Shown here: one piece after another, positions 14,579 to 22,759 of the stretch
Position numbering within the stretch: position 1 is the stretch's first letter
Layout: the number at the start of each line of letters is the position of its first letter
From: Burkholderiaceae bacterium
GTDB lineage: Bacteria; Pseudomonadota; Gammaproteobacteria; Burkholderiales; Burkholderiaceae_E
Direction: 5' to 3'
Assembly: GCA_016710525.1 (NCBI GenBank)
Contig: JADJVQ010000066.1
Coordinates: forward strand, 1-47,319
Length of the DNA stretch: 47,319 nt
The notes under the pieces: model-generated
The model's input: only the letters and a program-made list of their open reading frames with translations
Database searches by the model: none
What the model was told of the DNA's origin: nothing
Translations under genes and position numbers: made by a program

Positions 14579-14929
14579 ATGTTTAGAAGAATTGTCGCCA
14601 TGGCGATGCTCATCTCGTTCATCGCGATGTCGACGTCAGGCGCGATGATGTTCGTGATCGAGAAGCCTTCCTTCACGATTCAGATGCATCCGGTACACAA
14701 GTTATTCGGGCTGCTCATGGTCATCTCTGCCATTGCCCACATCACCCTTAACGTCAGAAGCATCAGGGCCCATTTGCGGGCCCGCTCCGCCGTCATCGCG
14801 GTCGGCGCCCTCACCGTTTTGCTGCTGTTGCTCTACGGTGTATCGTTGAACAACGCCATCCCGACCGATCTGGCCAGCCAAATGGACGACGCGGCGTCGA
14901 AAGCCGAAAGTCGTGGGCGGCAGAAATAG
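14579..14929 (+). CDS. DUF4405-like membrane protein
   Basis: A 116-aa protein with three hydrophobic helices: AMAMLISFIAMSTSGAMMFV, KLFGLLMVISAIAHITLNV and AVIAVGALTVLLLLLYGV. His residues at HPVHK and AHITLN suggest a heme-binding or FeoB-like two-His helix pair, as in DUF4405 proteins. An AGGAGATCAGCCG ribosome-binding site precedes the ATG. Role unknown. Confidence 0.75.
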   Translation: MFRRIVAMAMLISFIAMSTSGAMMFVIEKPSFTIQMHPVHKLFGLLMVISAIAHITLNVRSIRAHLRARSAVIAVGALTVLLLLLYGVSLNNAIPTDLASQMDDAASKAESRGRQK

Positions 14930-14954
14930 CAGGCGCTGTCTGCCAGAGAGCCCC

Positions 14955-14980
14955 GACCCCTTGGCCTGACCCCTTGGCCT
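14955..14980 (+). repeat. Two tandem copies of a 13-bp unit
   Basis: GACCCCTTGGCCT is repeated at 14955-14967 and 14968-14980, followed by a partial third unit (GACCCTGACG). It lies 17 bases before the next start codon. It is probably a slippage product with no clear function. Confidence 0.7.
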
Positions 14981-14997
14981 GACCCTGACGCTGAATC

Positions 14998-15474
14998 ATG
15001 ATCCGCACCCTTGCCCTCGCCCTGTTCACGGGGCTGCTCCCCTGCGCGATTCTTGCCGAGACGATGAGTTGGCGCCTTGCGACCGTCGTCTCCTCCCAGC
15101 AAGGGAGCGAGACCATCCGCAGAGGAGTTGCGCTCTTTTCCAACGGAGAGCCCGCAACGCTGACACTGCGGCTTCGCCCGACCGCATCGCCGTCGCAGGG
15201 CAGGATGCCCTTCTCGACCCATACCGTCTATCGCTTCGAGGATGGCTCCTCATTCGTCGTCGTCGGCGCAGGCTTTGCGGCTGTCTCTCCCGAAGGCGCT
15301 CCCTTGCCGGTCGAGAACCTGATTGAAGGAAACTTTGCAGAGGGCTCCGGCAGGTACCTCGGCATCACGGGCAAGGTCACACTGCGCAGTCGGTCCGGCA
15401 TGGATCGCTCGGCACATGGAATTCTCGGCGACCAGTTCTCGTTCGCGCAAGCCGAGTACACGATCTCGAAGTAG
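14998..15474 (+). CDS. Secreted hypothetical protein
   Basis: A 158-aa protein with a signal peptide (MIRTLALALFTGLLPCAILAE). The mature part is beta-rich: TVYRFEDGSSFVVVGAGF, then GNFAEGSGRYLGITGKVTLRSRS and a C-terminal FSFAQAEYTISK. The G-x-G-RYxGITGxxT pattern recalls allene-oxide-cyclase-like or dirigent-type barrels, but that is only a resemblance. No known function. Confidence 0.65.
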   Translation: MIRTLALALFTGLLPCAILAETMSWRLATVVSSQQGSETIRRGVALFSNGEPATLTLRLRPTASPSQGRMPFSTHTVYRFEDGSSFVVVGAGFAAVSPEGAPLPVENLIEGNFAEGSGRYLGITGKVTLRSRSGMDRSAHGILGDQFSFAQAEYTISK

Positions 15475-15583
15475 CGGGGCCTAAGCGGGCGGGCAACCGG
15501 GTCCGTGCCGAGTCGGGCGCGCCGCCCGCAATATCGCGAATGCCGGTGCCGGGCCCCCTTCCCTTAACCCCTACATCACTGCC

Positions 15584-15961
15584 ATGCTCGAGTTCATCAT
15601 TGAGCTTCTCGGAGAGTTCCTGCTCCAGGTGATCGGTGAGGCACTGGTCGAGATCGGCTTTCATTCGCTGGCAGCGCCATTTCGTCGCCCTCCCAACCCC
15701 TGGCTGGCCGCCATCGGGTACGCGCTCCTCGGTGCCATGCTCGGCGGCATCAGCCTGCTGGCATTCCCTGATAATCTGGTCCCCGGGGCATGGCGTGTCG
15801 CCAATCTCGTCGCAACGCCCATTGCTGTCGGCGCTGTGATGGCCATCATGGGCGCCTGGCGCGCACGCCGGGGTCAGCAGGTTCTGCGAATCGACCGTTT
15901 TGCCTATGGTTATCTGTTTGCTCTTTTCATCGCGCTGGTCAGGTTCTGCTTCGCAGCATGA
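15584..15961 (+). CDS. Conserved hypothetical membrane protein
   Basis: A 125-aa protein beginning MLEFIIELLGEFLLQVIGEALVEIG, an amphipathic first helix. The segment HSLAAPFRRPPNPWLAAIGYALLGAMLGG leads into three hydrophobic helices, and the last ends ALVRFCFAA. I recognise the pattern as a common small proteobacterial membrane protein without known function. Its stop abuts the first attC-like site (15963). Confidence 0.65.
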   Translation: MLEFIIELLGEFLLQVIGEALVEIGFHSLAAPFRRPPNPWLAAIGYALLGAMLGGISLLAFPDNLVPGAWRVANLVATPIAVGAVMAIMGAWRARRGQQVLRIDRFAYGYLFALFIALVRFCFAA

Positions 15962-15962
15962 C

Positions 15963-16031
15963 CCCCAACCATTCAACCCACCGCTCGCGCCCCGGCAAGT
16001 CGGTTCATGCCGGTCAGTTCCACCCTTAGGC
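15963..16031 (+). other. Degenerate attC-like sequence
   Basis: CCCCAAC (15963-15969) stands as inverse core directly after a stop codon. CATTCAACCCACCG and GGTCAGTTCCAC stand as partly complementary L boxes. A CCGGC/GCCGG stem is central and CTTAGGC (16025-16031) takes the core position, where a functional site needs GTTAGGC. Order, spacing (69 bp) and position match true sites, but the core dinucleotide is damaged. Confidence 0.4.
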
Positions 16032-16048
16032 CACATACAACGCTCGTC

Positions 16049-16480
16049 ATGACTGCAAACGCCGTTCAACTCGTGGGTGCCGCGCTCGCCCTTGTTGTAC
16101 TGACAGGCTGTGTCGGCATATTGCTCTTGTTCAGGCGCGTACGCGAAGCACGGGCCAAGCGCATTCATCCCCAAGCCGTGTCGACGTCGACCAAGATGGC
16201 GGTCCGCCTGGAAGACGTCCAGGCTGCGGACAATTTCAGGAATCTCTTTGAGGTTCCGGTTTTGTTCTACGCCCTCGTCGCGGTAGCGCTTGCCATTCAG
16301 CAGACTCCAAGCTGGCTGGTCGTTGGCGCGTGGGCGTTCGTCGCCTTGCGCGTAGTCCACAGCGCGATTCACTGCACCTATAACAAGGTCTATCACCGGC
16401 TAGTTGCGTTTGCGGGCAGTTTCACGATTCTGATGGCCCTTTGGGTCAGGCTCTTTTTCTCTTTGCCCGGTACGACTTAA
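16049..16480 (+). CDS. MAPEG-family membrane protein
   Basis: A 143-aa protein with four hydrophobic helices. The MAPEG pattern includes an Arg-rich loop after helix 1 (FRRVREARAKRIHP), the motif ADNFRNLFEVPVLFYALV (about residues 64-81) and LRVVHSAIHCTYNKVYHRL. Family members handle glutathione or lipophilic substrates, but bacterial short forms are mostly uncharacterised. The gene is tightly bracketed by two attC-like sequences: its ATG lies 18 bases after one, and its TAA stop lies inside the inverse-core-like ACTTAAC of the other. Confidence 0.88.
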   Translation: MTANAVQLVGAALALVVLTGCVGILLLFRRVREARAKRIHPQAVSTSTKMAVRLEDVQAADNFRNLFEVPVLFYALVAVALAIQQTPSWLVVGAWAFVALRVVHSAIHCTYNKVYHRLVAFAGSFTILMALWVRLFFSLPGTT

Positions 16481-16561
16481 CCTATGAACCGACCGGACGC
16501 AAAGAAATATTTTGTCATCCGGGCCTGCATTTCATGCTGGCCTGGTCTTCATACCTTACGG
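16475..16561 (+). other. Second degenerate attC-like sequence
   Basis: ACTTAAC (16475-16481) overlaps the MAPEG stop codon. CTATGAACC near it pairs with GGTCTTCATAC near the right end, with one unpaired base as in real L boxes. The centre holds GGCCTGCAT against ATGCTGGCC. The core position is CTTACGG rather than GTTRRRY. It is therefore probably an inactivated attC or a coincidence. Confidence 0.35.
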
Positions 16562-16601
16562 TGCTGGGTAGCACGCACGTCAGGCCTTGCAGGGAGCAGC
16601 A

Positions 16602-16970
16602 ATGGCGAATCTCCGAGTCACTGAAATCAAGGCGTTCGTTCCCGCCAGGCATTTCGAGACCTCCAAGCAGTTCTATCAGGATCTTGGCTTCGCCAAGGCG
16701 TCCGAGGGTGGCGGGGTCGCCTACTTTCACTTCGGACACGTCAGCTTCCTGCTTCAAGACTTTTGCGCGGAGGGCTTGGCTGAAAACTTCATGATGCACA
16801 TCCTCGTGGAAGACGTCGAAGCCTGGTGGAACCACGTCCACGCCAGTGGTGTCGTCTCGAAGTACGGGGTCAGGTGCGGCGACATCGAGGTTCAGCCCTG
16901 GAAAATGAAGGACTTCTGCCTTGCCGATCCTTCGGGAGTGCTTTGGCCTATCGGCCAGAATACAGAATGA
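16602..16970 (+). CDS. VOC-family protein, copy 2
   Basis: A 122-aa single-VOC protein. The ATG at 16602 was chosen by alignment with the copy at 7404, with which it shares about 93 of 122 residues. The blocks SEGGGVAYFHFGHVSFLLQDFCAE and ENFMMHILVEDV are nearly unchanged; differences cluster at residues 100-110 (RCGDIEV against KVTALED). Its TGA overlaps the ATG of the MOSC gene (ATGA, 16967-16970), so the two were coupled before the MOSC gene was broken. Confidence 0.9.
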   Translation: MANLRVTEIKAFVPARHFETSKQFYQDLGFAKASEGGGVAYFHFGHVSFLLQDFCAEGLAENFMMHILVEDVEAWWNHVHASGVVSKYGVRCGDIEVQPWKMKDFCLADPSGVLWPIGQNTE

Positions 16971-17115
16971 ACGCCAAAGTACTCGCCGTTCACTGCAAGG
17001 CGCTTCACGAATTCTCGAAGGACCAAGTGCCGGAGATCGAACTTGTCGCGGGCCATGGCGTCCGAGGCGATGCCCACTTCGGAGTAACCGTCAAGCACCG
17101 ATCGCGGGTAGCCCG

Positions 17116-18899
17116 CCCGAGTTCGACAGTTACGGGCGTAAGTGTTTGATTTGATTGGTATCGAATTTCAAACGTGCCCCTACAACAGGCTGAATTGCTG
17201 CGTTTGGCTGGGTGTCTTGACCTTCAGCGCCCTCAGCACCTGGCTGAGCTCGATCGTCATCGTCGACACACGAGCGGCTGCGCTCCGTTGATGGACCCGG
17301 TGATGCTGGATTCGTTTCGCGATTGCAGCGCCCGCTCGGCGTGAGTCCCGTCTGGCCTCGCGCAAACGCATGCGCATCACGCGGTGCAGAATCACGCCAT
17401 AAAAAAGATCGAGGCGTGCGCCCGGCGCTCGGCAGCCGGTGATACACCGGCCCGATTTCCAGCCCGATTTCAGCACCTTGAAGCCGCGCTCGTGTCGGCC
17501 AGGATTTGTAACGCCGATGCGGCGCCGGGCTCAAGTCCTGCACGTTGGTCACGACCAGCAGCTTGCCGTCCATCATCTCGGTCAGGCGTAGAGCATCCTT
17601 GTCGATGGCGTAGCTGAACAACTCGGCCTTCAGATCGACCTTGATGATGTTGGCGAAATAAACCTCGCACACCGCCCGATAAACGGGCCTTGGTGCCGCT
17701 GTCCGGAGCTTGGCCCGCTTTTTGACGCCTCATCTGGCCCTCCAGTTTGCCGACCCAGCCGCTGGCCAGAGCTTCCAGTTCGGCCATCTTGGCCCGGCGC
17801 TCGACGCTGCTCCAGCGCCACGACCGGATCGTGCGCAACCACCAGGCAGGCCGTTCCAGGCAATCTCGCCGGTGGTCTCGGTGCCGCACTGGTCGCAAGT
17901 GTGTTGGAAGTCTTCCAACAAGTCGGCGAACTCCGTGTACCGCCGGCCCGGCACCGCGATGATGAATTCAGGGCCTGCCCTTGATTCGCCTTGCCCCATG
18001 GCGGGTTCAGTCAGATGGCCTGCGGCGTCGAGGTTGTCCAAGCTGAGCAGGCCGCGATCGGCCACCAGCACCAGGCGGCGCAGATGCGGGAAGCGTTGCA
18101 TGACCTCTTCGACGATCGGCAGCATCGTCTTGGTCTCGGCGGTGTTGCCCTCGAAGACCTCGTGATAGATCGGCAAGCCCTCGCTGGTCTGCACCCACCC
18201 AGCATGAACTGACGAGTGATCAAGCCCTCCTTGGCCATGCCGAACTGGCGAACATCGCCGGCCACCGTGGCGGGTCCCGGGCGAATCGTGGGCGGGTCGT
18301 AGAACGCCACCGACAAGTCCTGGTCGACCAAGGGGCGCAGCAACGAGGAGATCACGCCGTCGACTGCGTCCTGGTTATCCATCAGCGCGTCCATGCTGCG
18401 CAGCAGTTGCTGATGAGTGAGTTCGGTCACCTCGACGTCGGGCAAGGCAACCGTCTGCACCCAACGCAAGACGCCCAGCTTGGATTCCGGGTCACACAGC
18501 CGGTTGAGCACCATGATGCGAATCAGGGCCTCGACGTCGATGGTGTGGCGGGTGCGGCGAAAGACGCGGTCGGCTCGCGGCCGGCCACCTTGAGCAGGCC
18601 ATCGATAACGGAATCGAGCTCGCCGGCCAGTTGCTCCATGCGCCCCAGCGTGGCGACGGTGCGCTTCTTCACCCGGCCGGCTTCGTCGCGATAGGACTCG
18701 ACAAGCTGGACGTAGCGGCGCGGGCCGGAGGTGGTGACCTTGACGAACATGCCGCCACGGTATCACACGAACGCAAGAATCCAAACAATGACCTATTTAC
18801 GAAAAACGTGCCACCACACGAATTCCCGCAGCACGCTCCCAAGTCATTGTTTCTTCAAGAAAGACGGCGGAATCGGCGGCGCAAGGTGTCGAACTCGGG
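17116..18899. mobile_element. IS1634-family-like insertion sequence, 1784 bp, transposase decayed
   Basis: Terminal inverted repeats are perfect over 13 bp: CCCGAGTTCGACA at 17116-17128 and TGTCGAACTCGGG at 18887-18899. The 6-bp sequence AGCCCG is present on both sides (17110-17115 and 18900-18905) as target duplication. The single minus-strand transposase gene inside is broken in several places. The perfect ends and target duplication show a fairly recent insertion or selection against end decay, while the frame breaks show it is no longer autonomous. Confidence 0.92.
17180..18750 (-). pseudogene. IS1634-family transposase, multiple frameshifts
   Basis: On the minus strand, the N-terminus MFVKVTTSGPRRYVQLVESYRDEAGRVKKRTVATLGR (from 18750) is typical of IS1634-type transposases. 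The following pieces lie in different frames: DVEALIRIMVLNRLCDPESKLGVLRW, then LSVAFYDPPT, GLPIYHEVFEGNTAETKTMLP, LVLVADRGLLSLDNL, then KAELFSYAIDKDALRL and IFFMALILHRVMRMRL-like remnants. At least four frame changes are needed to join them. The DRG acidic motif is retained. It cannot make a full transposase. Confidence 0.88.
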
Positions 18900-19323
18900 A
18901 GCCCGGGACCCGAAACAACCCAATCTTCGACAGGTCCATCTCCTTCAGGAAGAACTCCTGATGGACGTATTGAATCTCGGCCTCGCCGTCACACCCGGCC
19001 AGATGGGCGAAAACATCACGACCCGGGGAATTCACTTGCTGAGCCTGAACATGGGAACGAGACTACGATTGGGCAGCGACGCAATCGTCGAAGTCACCGG
19101 GCTACGTAACCCTTGCGCTCAGATTAAAGCATTCAAGCCTGGACTTCTGGCGGCTGTACTCGAACGCTCCCCCGAAGGCTGTCTGATCCGAAAAGCCGGG
19201 GTCATGGCCGTCGTTCTGCAAGGCGGCGTAGTCAAGGCCGGCGACGACATTGAAGTTGCTCATGAGCCACCAGAATTCAAGCCGCTGCAACCCGTCTAGA
19301 ACGCCGCCGCAACATGTGCCTCC

Positions 19324-19683
19324 ATGCCTGACCTCGCTTCCATCTATGCGGATTTGCATCGGATCCTTGAACCCTACGCAGTAATCCTCGACGCCAAGCG
19401 CAACGACGAATCCGAGTTATACGTCGACACCCGGCACTTGCAAAAAAATAAGAAGCCGCTCTTCTTCGGCGCTGTTCAGATCAAGAAGACCTATGTGAGC
19501 TTTCACCTGATGCCTGTCTACCTGAAGCCCGAATTGCTAACTTCGGCCTCGCCTGAACTGCGCGCGAGAATGCACGGAAAGTCTTGCTTCAACTTCGCCG
19601 CCATCGAGCCCGAACTGTTTAACGAACTTGCCGCCCTGACAAAGGCCGCATACGCAAGTTACGCGGAACAAGGTTTTGTTTGA
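19324..19683 (+). CDS. Hypothetical protein, 119 aa
   Basis: A soluble alpha/beta protein: an N-terminal helix (LASIYADLHRILEPY), a strand pair with KPLFFGAVQIKKTYVSFHLMPVYLKPELL, and a helical end (ELFNELAALTKAAYASY). The KKTYVSFHLMPVY pattern recalls small DUF1801/YdhG-like proteins that bind small molecules, but I cannot place it firmly. It follows the MOSC gene by 24 bases on the same strand. Confidence 0.65.
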   Translation: MPDLASIYADLHRILEPYAVILDAKRNDESELYVDTRHLQKNKKPLFFGAVQIKKTYVSFHLMPVYLKPELLTSASPELRARMHGKSCFNFAAIEPELFNELAALTKAAYASYAEQGFV

Positions 19684-19697
19684 TCCTTTTTTTGCAA

Positions 19698-19774
19698 GGC
19701 ACACAACAGGGCCAGGCTCATCACTCGCGCGGACTCGCTCCGGAACGGCACCCAGCCGGCAGCGTTTGTGTGCC
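19698..19774. repeat. Long imperfect hairpin of attC-like architecture
   Basis: GGCACACAAC (19698-19707) pairs with GTTTGTGTGCC (19764-19774). Inside, GCCAGGCT pairs with AGCCGGC. The ends carry AAC and GTT in the attC positions, but the box sequences are not consensus. It lies in the 159-bp gap between two unrelated small genes. Alternatives are a transcript-stabilising hairpin or a REP-like sequence. Confidence 0.35.
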
Positions 19775-19842
19775 AATTGTCCGGATCGCGTGACCAACGC
19801 CACCACTGTCCATGTGGCTCAGCCAAAACGGCAGGCAACCCT

Positions 19843-20382
19843 ATGACACCTTCACGTTTGTCATATCGCGCAGCCCTGATGAGCGATGCCGGTGAACTGA
19901 TTGCCATCCATTTTGCGGCAGTCCATTCCATCGACACAGACCACTATTCCAGTGCCGTGAAATTGGCCTGGTCTCCCCCGCCCGACGCAACGCGCCAGAA
20001 ATGGCTGTCCGACCTGATATCGCAGGACACGGTGATATGCGTGGTCGCGGTTTTGGATCAGAAAACCATCCTGGGTTTTGGCATCGTTATTCCGTCGCAA
20101 GCCCAGCTTAAAGCCCTTTACGTTCATCCCGATTATTCAGGCTCAGGGGTTGGCGGCGTCCTTCTTCAGTGCGTCGAGGCGCGCTGCCGCGAGATCGGGC
20201 TCGAAATGCTGGAGCTCAAGGCATCGAGCAATGCCGAGGCGTTCTACCGCCATTCGGGGTACGAGGCGGTCGGTCCAACCACGCAGCAACTGACCGATGA
20301 TGTGTCCATGGCGGCAACTCAGATGGTCAAGCATTTTCCGCCGATCGCTTGCTCCATCCGTCAACGGGACGCTGCGCAATAA
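19843..20382 (+). CDS. GNAT-family N-acetyltransferase
   Basis: A 179-aa protein; ATG 19843 was chosen because the first GNAT strand (LSYRAALMSDAGELIAIHFAAV) starts there. The acetyl-CoA site reads LKALYVHPDYSGSGVGGVLLQ, and the C-terminus has LELKASSNAEAFYRHSGY, the final strand-helix of the fold. Substrate unknown. It stands 82 bases before a second GNAT gene of different subfamily. Confidence 0.88.
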   Translation: MTPSRLSYRAALMSDAGELIAIHFAAVHSIDTDHYSSAVKLAWSPPPDATRQKWLSDLISQDTVICVVAVLDQKTILGFGIVIPSQAQLKALYVHPDYSGSGVGGVLLQCVEARCREIGLEMLELKASSNAEAFYRHSGYEAVGPTTQQLTDDVSMAATQMVKHFPPIACSIRQRDAAQ

Positions 20383-20464
20383 AACCGGACAAAAAAGGAG
20401 CGATGTCGAACATGAGATTCGGGGCGGACGATCCGCAACGACTTTGTCAGAAGATATCAGCCTC

Positions 20465-20980
20465 ATGAATTCAAAGATCAAAATCAGAGAGGAATCTCAC
20501 GACGATCTGAACGCGATAAACGTGGTGACCGTCGCTGCTTTCAGCACCCTGACAGTCAGCCATCACACGGAGCAGTTTATTGTCGAAGCGCTGCGCGCCG
20601 CGCAAGCGCTCACGGTATCTCTGGTTGCCGAACTGGATGGCCGTGTCATCGGGCACATTGCCTTCTCTCCAGTGGCCATTTCAGACGGCGCCCAAAACTG
20701 GTACGGCCTGGGACCTGTTTCGGTGTTGCCAGATCTCCAGAGGCAGGGTATTGGCACCGCTCTGATTGAAGCAGGCCTCTCCCGACTAAAGGCAATCGAT
20801 GCCCGAGGTTGTTGTCTGGTTGGCCATCCAGAGTACTACCGTAGATTCGGCTTCAGGAATACGCCCGAACTCGTGCTTGATGGAGTACCACCAGGGGTTT
20901 TCTTTGTTCTGCCTTTCGCCGAACCTATGCCGCACGGCACGGTCACTTTCCACGAAGGGTTCGCGGCCAGGGCCAGTTGA
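20465..20980 (+). CDS. GNAT acetyltransferase, YhbS-like subfamily
   Basis: A 171-aa protein: IKIREESHDDLNAINVVTVAAF at the start, then LVAELDGRVIGHIAFSPV, the CoA loop VSVLPDLQRQGIGTALIEAGL and CCLVGHPEYYRRFGF. The GHPEYYxRFGF end is typical of YhbS/predicted N-acetyltransferases. Target unknown. ATG 20465 fits the first conserved strand; the preceding ATGs are in unconserved sequence. Confidence 0.88.
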   Translation: MNSKIKIREESHDDLNAINVVTVAAFSTLTVSHHTEQFIVEALRAAQALTVSLVAELDGRVIGHIAFSPVAISDGAQNWYGLGPVSVLPDLQRQGIGTALIEAGLSRLKAIDARGCCLVGHPEYYRRFGFRNTPELVLDGVPPGVFFVLPFAEPMPHGTVTFHEGFAARAS

Positions 20981-21428
20981 GCGGCGGTTTACCGAACCTC
21001 CTCAATAATCGCAACTGAAGCAGGCTCGCGTATGCCCGCGGTTCAAGCACCCGCCACCGCCATAACAGCCATCTCGAGAGGGATATCGTTGCCGCACACC
21101 ACGATCATTCAAACTTGCCGATACGCAGCACTACCGCGCCGCCACTGCGCCTCGTTGTATCGAACATAAATTGCATTTTTGTTACAGCCCGAAAAACCAC
21201 GGATCAGCGCCATGAAATTCGGATACACCATCATCTATGTCCCCAGCGTCGAATCATCGCTGCGGTTCTTTTGCCAGGGGTTTGGGCTCGAGCAGAAATT
21301 TCTTCACGAATCAGGCGACTATGGCGAACTCAATACCGGCGAGACCACGCTCGCCTTCGCGTCCCATGCGCTTGGCGCGACTCACTTTCCTGACGGCCAT
21401 GTCCGGGCAAGCGACTCCCAAAAGCCCT

Positions 21429-22473
21429 CTTGATTAGCAACATTTCTCAGCCAGGCCCAGTCGGTGAGCCCGTCGCTGGCTACGCTGGTCACTTCTCTTC
21501 GAGGATTGACCGTCATGGCCAGCAACCCCATTCAATTTCAGCCCGGCATGTCGCTGCCTGACTTCATTCGTTACTTTGGCGTCGAGGCGCACTGCGCAGA
21601 CGCGTTGGCGCGAGCGCGCTGGCCCGATGGGTTCGCCTGTCCGGCTTGCGCTGCCACGGCCCACTGCGTCGTCAATCGCGGCACCAAGGCCCTGTATCAA
21701 TGCAATGCCTGCCGTCATCAGACCTCGATCACCGCCGGCACGCTGTTCGCCAGCACGAAACTGCCCTTGACCACCTGGTTTCTGGCGATCTACCTGATCA
21801 GCCAGGCCAAGACCGGGCTGTCGGCGCTCGCGCTCAAGCGCCAGCTCGGCGTGAGCTACCCGACCGCATGGCTGATGCATCACAAAATCATGCGTGCGAT
21901 GGCCGACAGCAACGATCAGGAACGCCTCGCTGGTCCCGTCCAGATCGATGACGCCTATCTCGGCGGTGAAATCAATGGCGCCAAGGCTGGGCGCGGATCG
22001 CCCAACAAGGTCCCCTTCGTGGCGGCGGTCGCCGTCAACGAGCAGGGCCACCCTATCCATCTCAAGCTCAGCCCAGTGGCGACGTTCTCGCGCGAGGCCA
22101 TCGCTCAGTGGGCCAAGGCGAATCTGTCGCCCGGCTCCGTCGTCACCTCTGATGGTCTGGCATGTTTTGCCGGTGTCACTGACGCGGGCTGCATCCACGC
22201 GCCCTTCGTGGTGGGCCAGCTCAAGCCCCGAGACTTGCCTCAGTTCAAGTGGGTCAACACCATCGTGGGCAACCTGAAGACGACCTTGTCGGGGGCGTAC
22301 CACGCGTTCAAGTTCCGCAAGTACGCCGCCAGGTATCTCGGTGCGTTCGCCTACCGATTCAATCATCGATTCAACCTCGTGGACCTGGTCCTCAGACTGC
22401 TCGTCGAAACCGCGAGGGCGCCGGCCGCGTCGCAGCGGGTAATCAGGAAGGCTGAGGATCATTTCTAATCAAG
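21429..22473 (+). mobile_element. IS1595-family insertion sequence, 1045 bp, intact
   Basis: Imperfect terminal repeats start CTTGATTAG at both ends and agree again at CTCAGCC (about 19 of 24 bases). The 8-bp target duplication AAAGCCCT (21421-21428 and 22474-22481) is exact, the length expected for IS1595. The single transposase gene is complete and its stop codon lies in the right inverted repeat. It looks recent and possibly still active. Confidence 0.93.
21515..22468 (+). CDS. IS1595-family transposase (ISXO2-like DDE domain)
   Basis: A 317-aa protein. Residues 1-80 carry a zinc ribbon (CPAC...CNAC) and a helix-turn-helix-like region (LTTWFLAIYLISQAKTGLSALALKRQLGVSYPTAWLMHHKI). The catalytic domain begins VQIDDAYLGGE (first Asp). 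VTSDGLACF (second Asp) and FNHRFNL near the C-terminus complete the ISXO2-like pattern. ATG 21515 was chosen over an upstream start because family members begin close to the NPIQFQPGMSLPDF segment. Confidence 0.93.
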   Translation: MASNPIQFQPGMSLPDFIRYFGVEAHCADALARARWPDGFACPACAATAHCVVNRGTKALYQCNACRHQTSITAGTLFASTKLPLTTWFLAIYLISQAKTGLSALALKRQLGVSYPTAWLMHHKIMRAMADSNDQERLAGPVQIDDAYLGGEINGAKAGRGSPNKVPFVAAVAVNEQGHPIHLKLSPVATFSREAIAQWAKANLSPGSVVTSDGLACFAGVTDAGCIHAPFVVGQLKPRDLPQFKWVNTIVGNLKTTLSGAYHAFKFRKYAARYLGAFAYRFNHRFNLVDLVLRLLVETARAPAASQRVIRKAEDHF

Positions 22474-22643
22474 AAAGCCCTTGGGAATCGAAATCGCGTT
22501 GGTGACCGACGACGTTCATCGCGCGCACATGTCAGCCCTGGCACACGGGGCCGTCGAACTGGCGGCGCCGGCGCAGATGCCTTGGGGACAGGTGGTTTCC
22601 TATATTCGCGCACCTGACGGAACGCTGGTCGAACTCTGCACGC

Positions 22644-22680
22644 CGGTGTCCGGATGACGAATGCCGCCATCCGGACACCG
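22644..22680. terminator. Perfect 12-bp hairpin at the VOC gene end
   Basis: CGGTGTCCGGAT (22644-22655) and ATCCGGACACCG (22669-22680) are exact complements with 13 bases between, followed by TTTGATT. The broken VOC gene's stop codon straddles the end of the left arm. It fits a terminator with a weak T-tract, or a transcript-end hairpin. Confidence 0.5.
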
Positions 22681-22759
22681 TTTGATTGCGGCGCCGCCAT
22701 GGCCACGCGCCACAGCGCCGTCTGATGCGCCGTTTGATCCAAGCGCCAGGCCCCTGAAC

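Larger units (their letters stand above)
16967..19299 (+). pseudogene. MOSC-domain protein gene interrupted by an IS1634-type element
   Basis: The 5' part (16967-17115) encodes MNAKVLAVHC...GVRGDAHFGVTVKHRSRVAR. The 3' part (from 18906) encodes DPKQPNLRQVHLLQEELL...MGENITTRG...GLRNPCAQI...IRKAGVMAVV. Deleting the element and one copy of its 6-bp target duplication joins them in frame as SRVAR-DPKQPN, giving about 180 residues. MOSC proteins carry sulfur on a conserved Cys, here in RNPC, and are linked to molybdenum-cofactor sulfuration or sulfur transfer. The insertion should inactivate it. Confidence 0.92.
21212..22657 (+). pseudogene. VOC-family gene interrupted by an IS1595-type element
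   Basis: The 5' part reads MKFGYTIIYVPSVESSLRFFCQGFGLEQKFLHESGDYGELNTGETTLAFAS...SDSQKP. The 3' part, from 22482, reads GIEIALVTDDVHRAHMSALAHGAVELAAPAQMPWGQVVSYIRAPDGTLVELCTP. Deleting the element with one copy of the 8-bp target duplication restores QKPLGIEIALV in frame, a standard VOC protein of about 130 residues. The interrupted gene would give only a 73-residue stub. Confidence 0.92.

Noticed and set aside
19684..19693. T-run after the 19324 gene as a rho-independent terminator
   Set aside because: The only stem before it is four base pairs (AAGG/CCTT), too weak to support.
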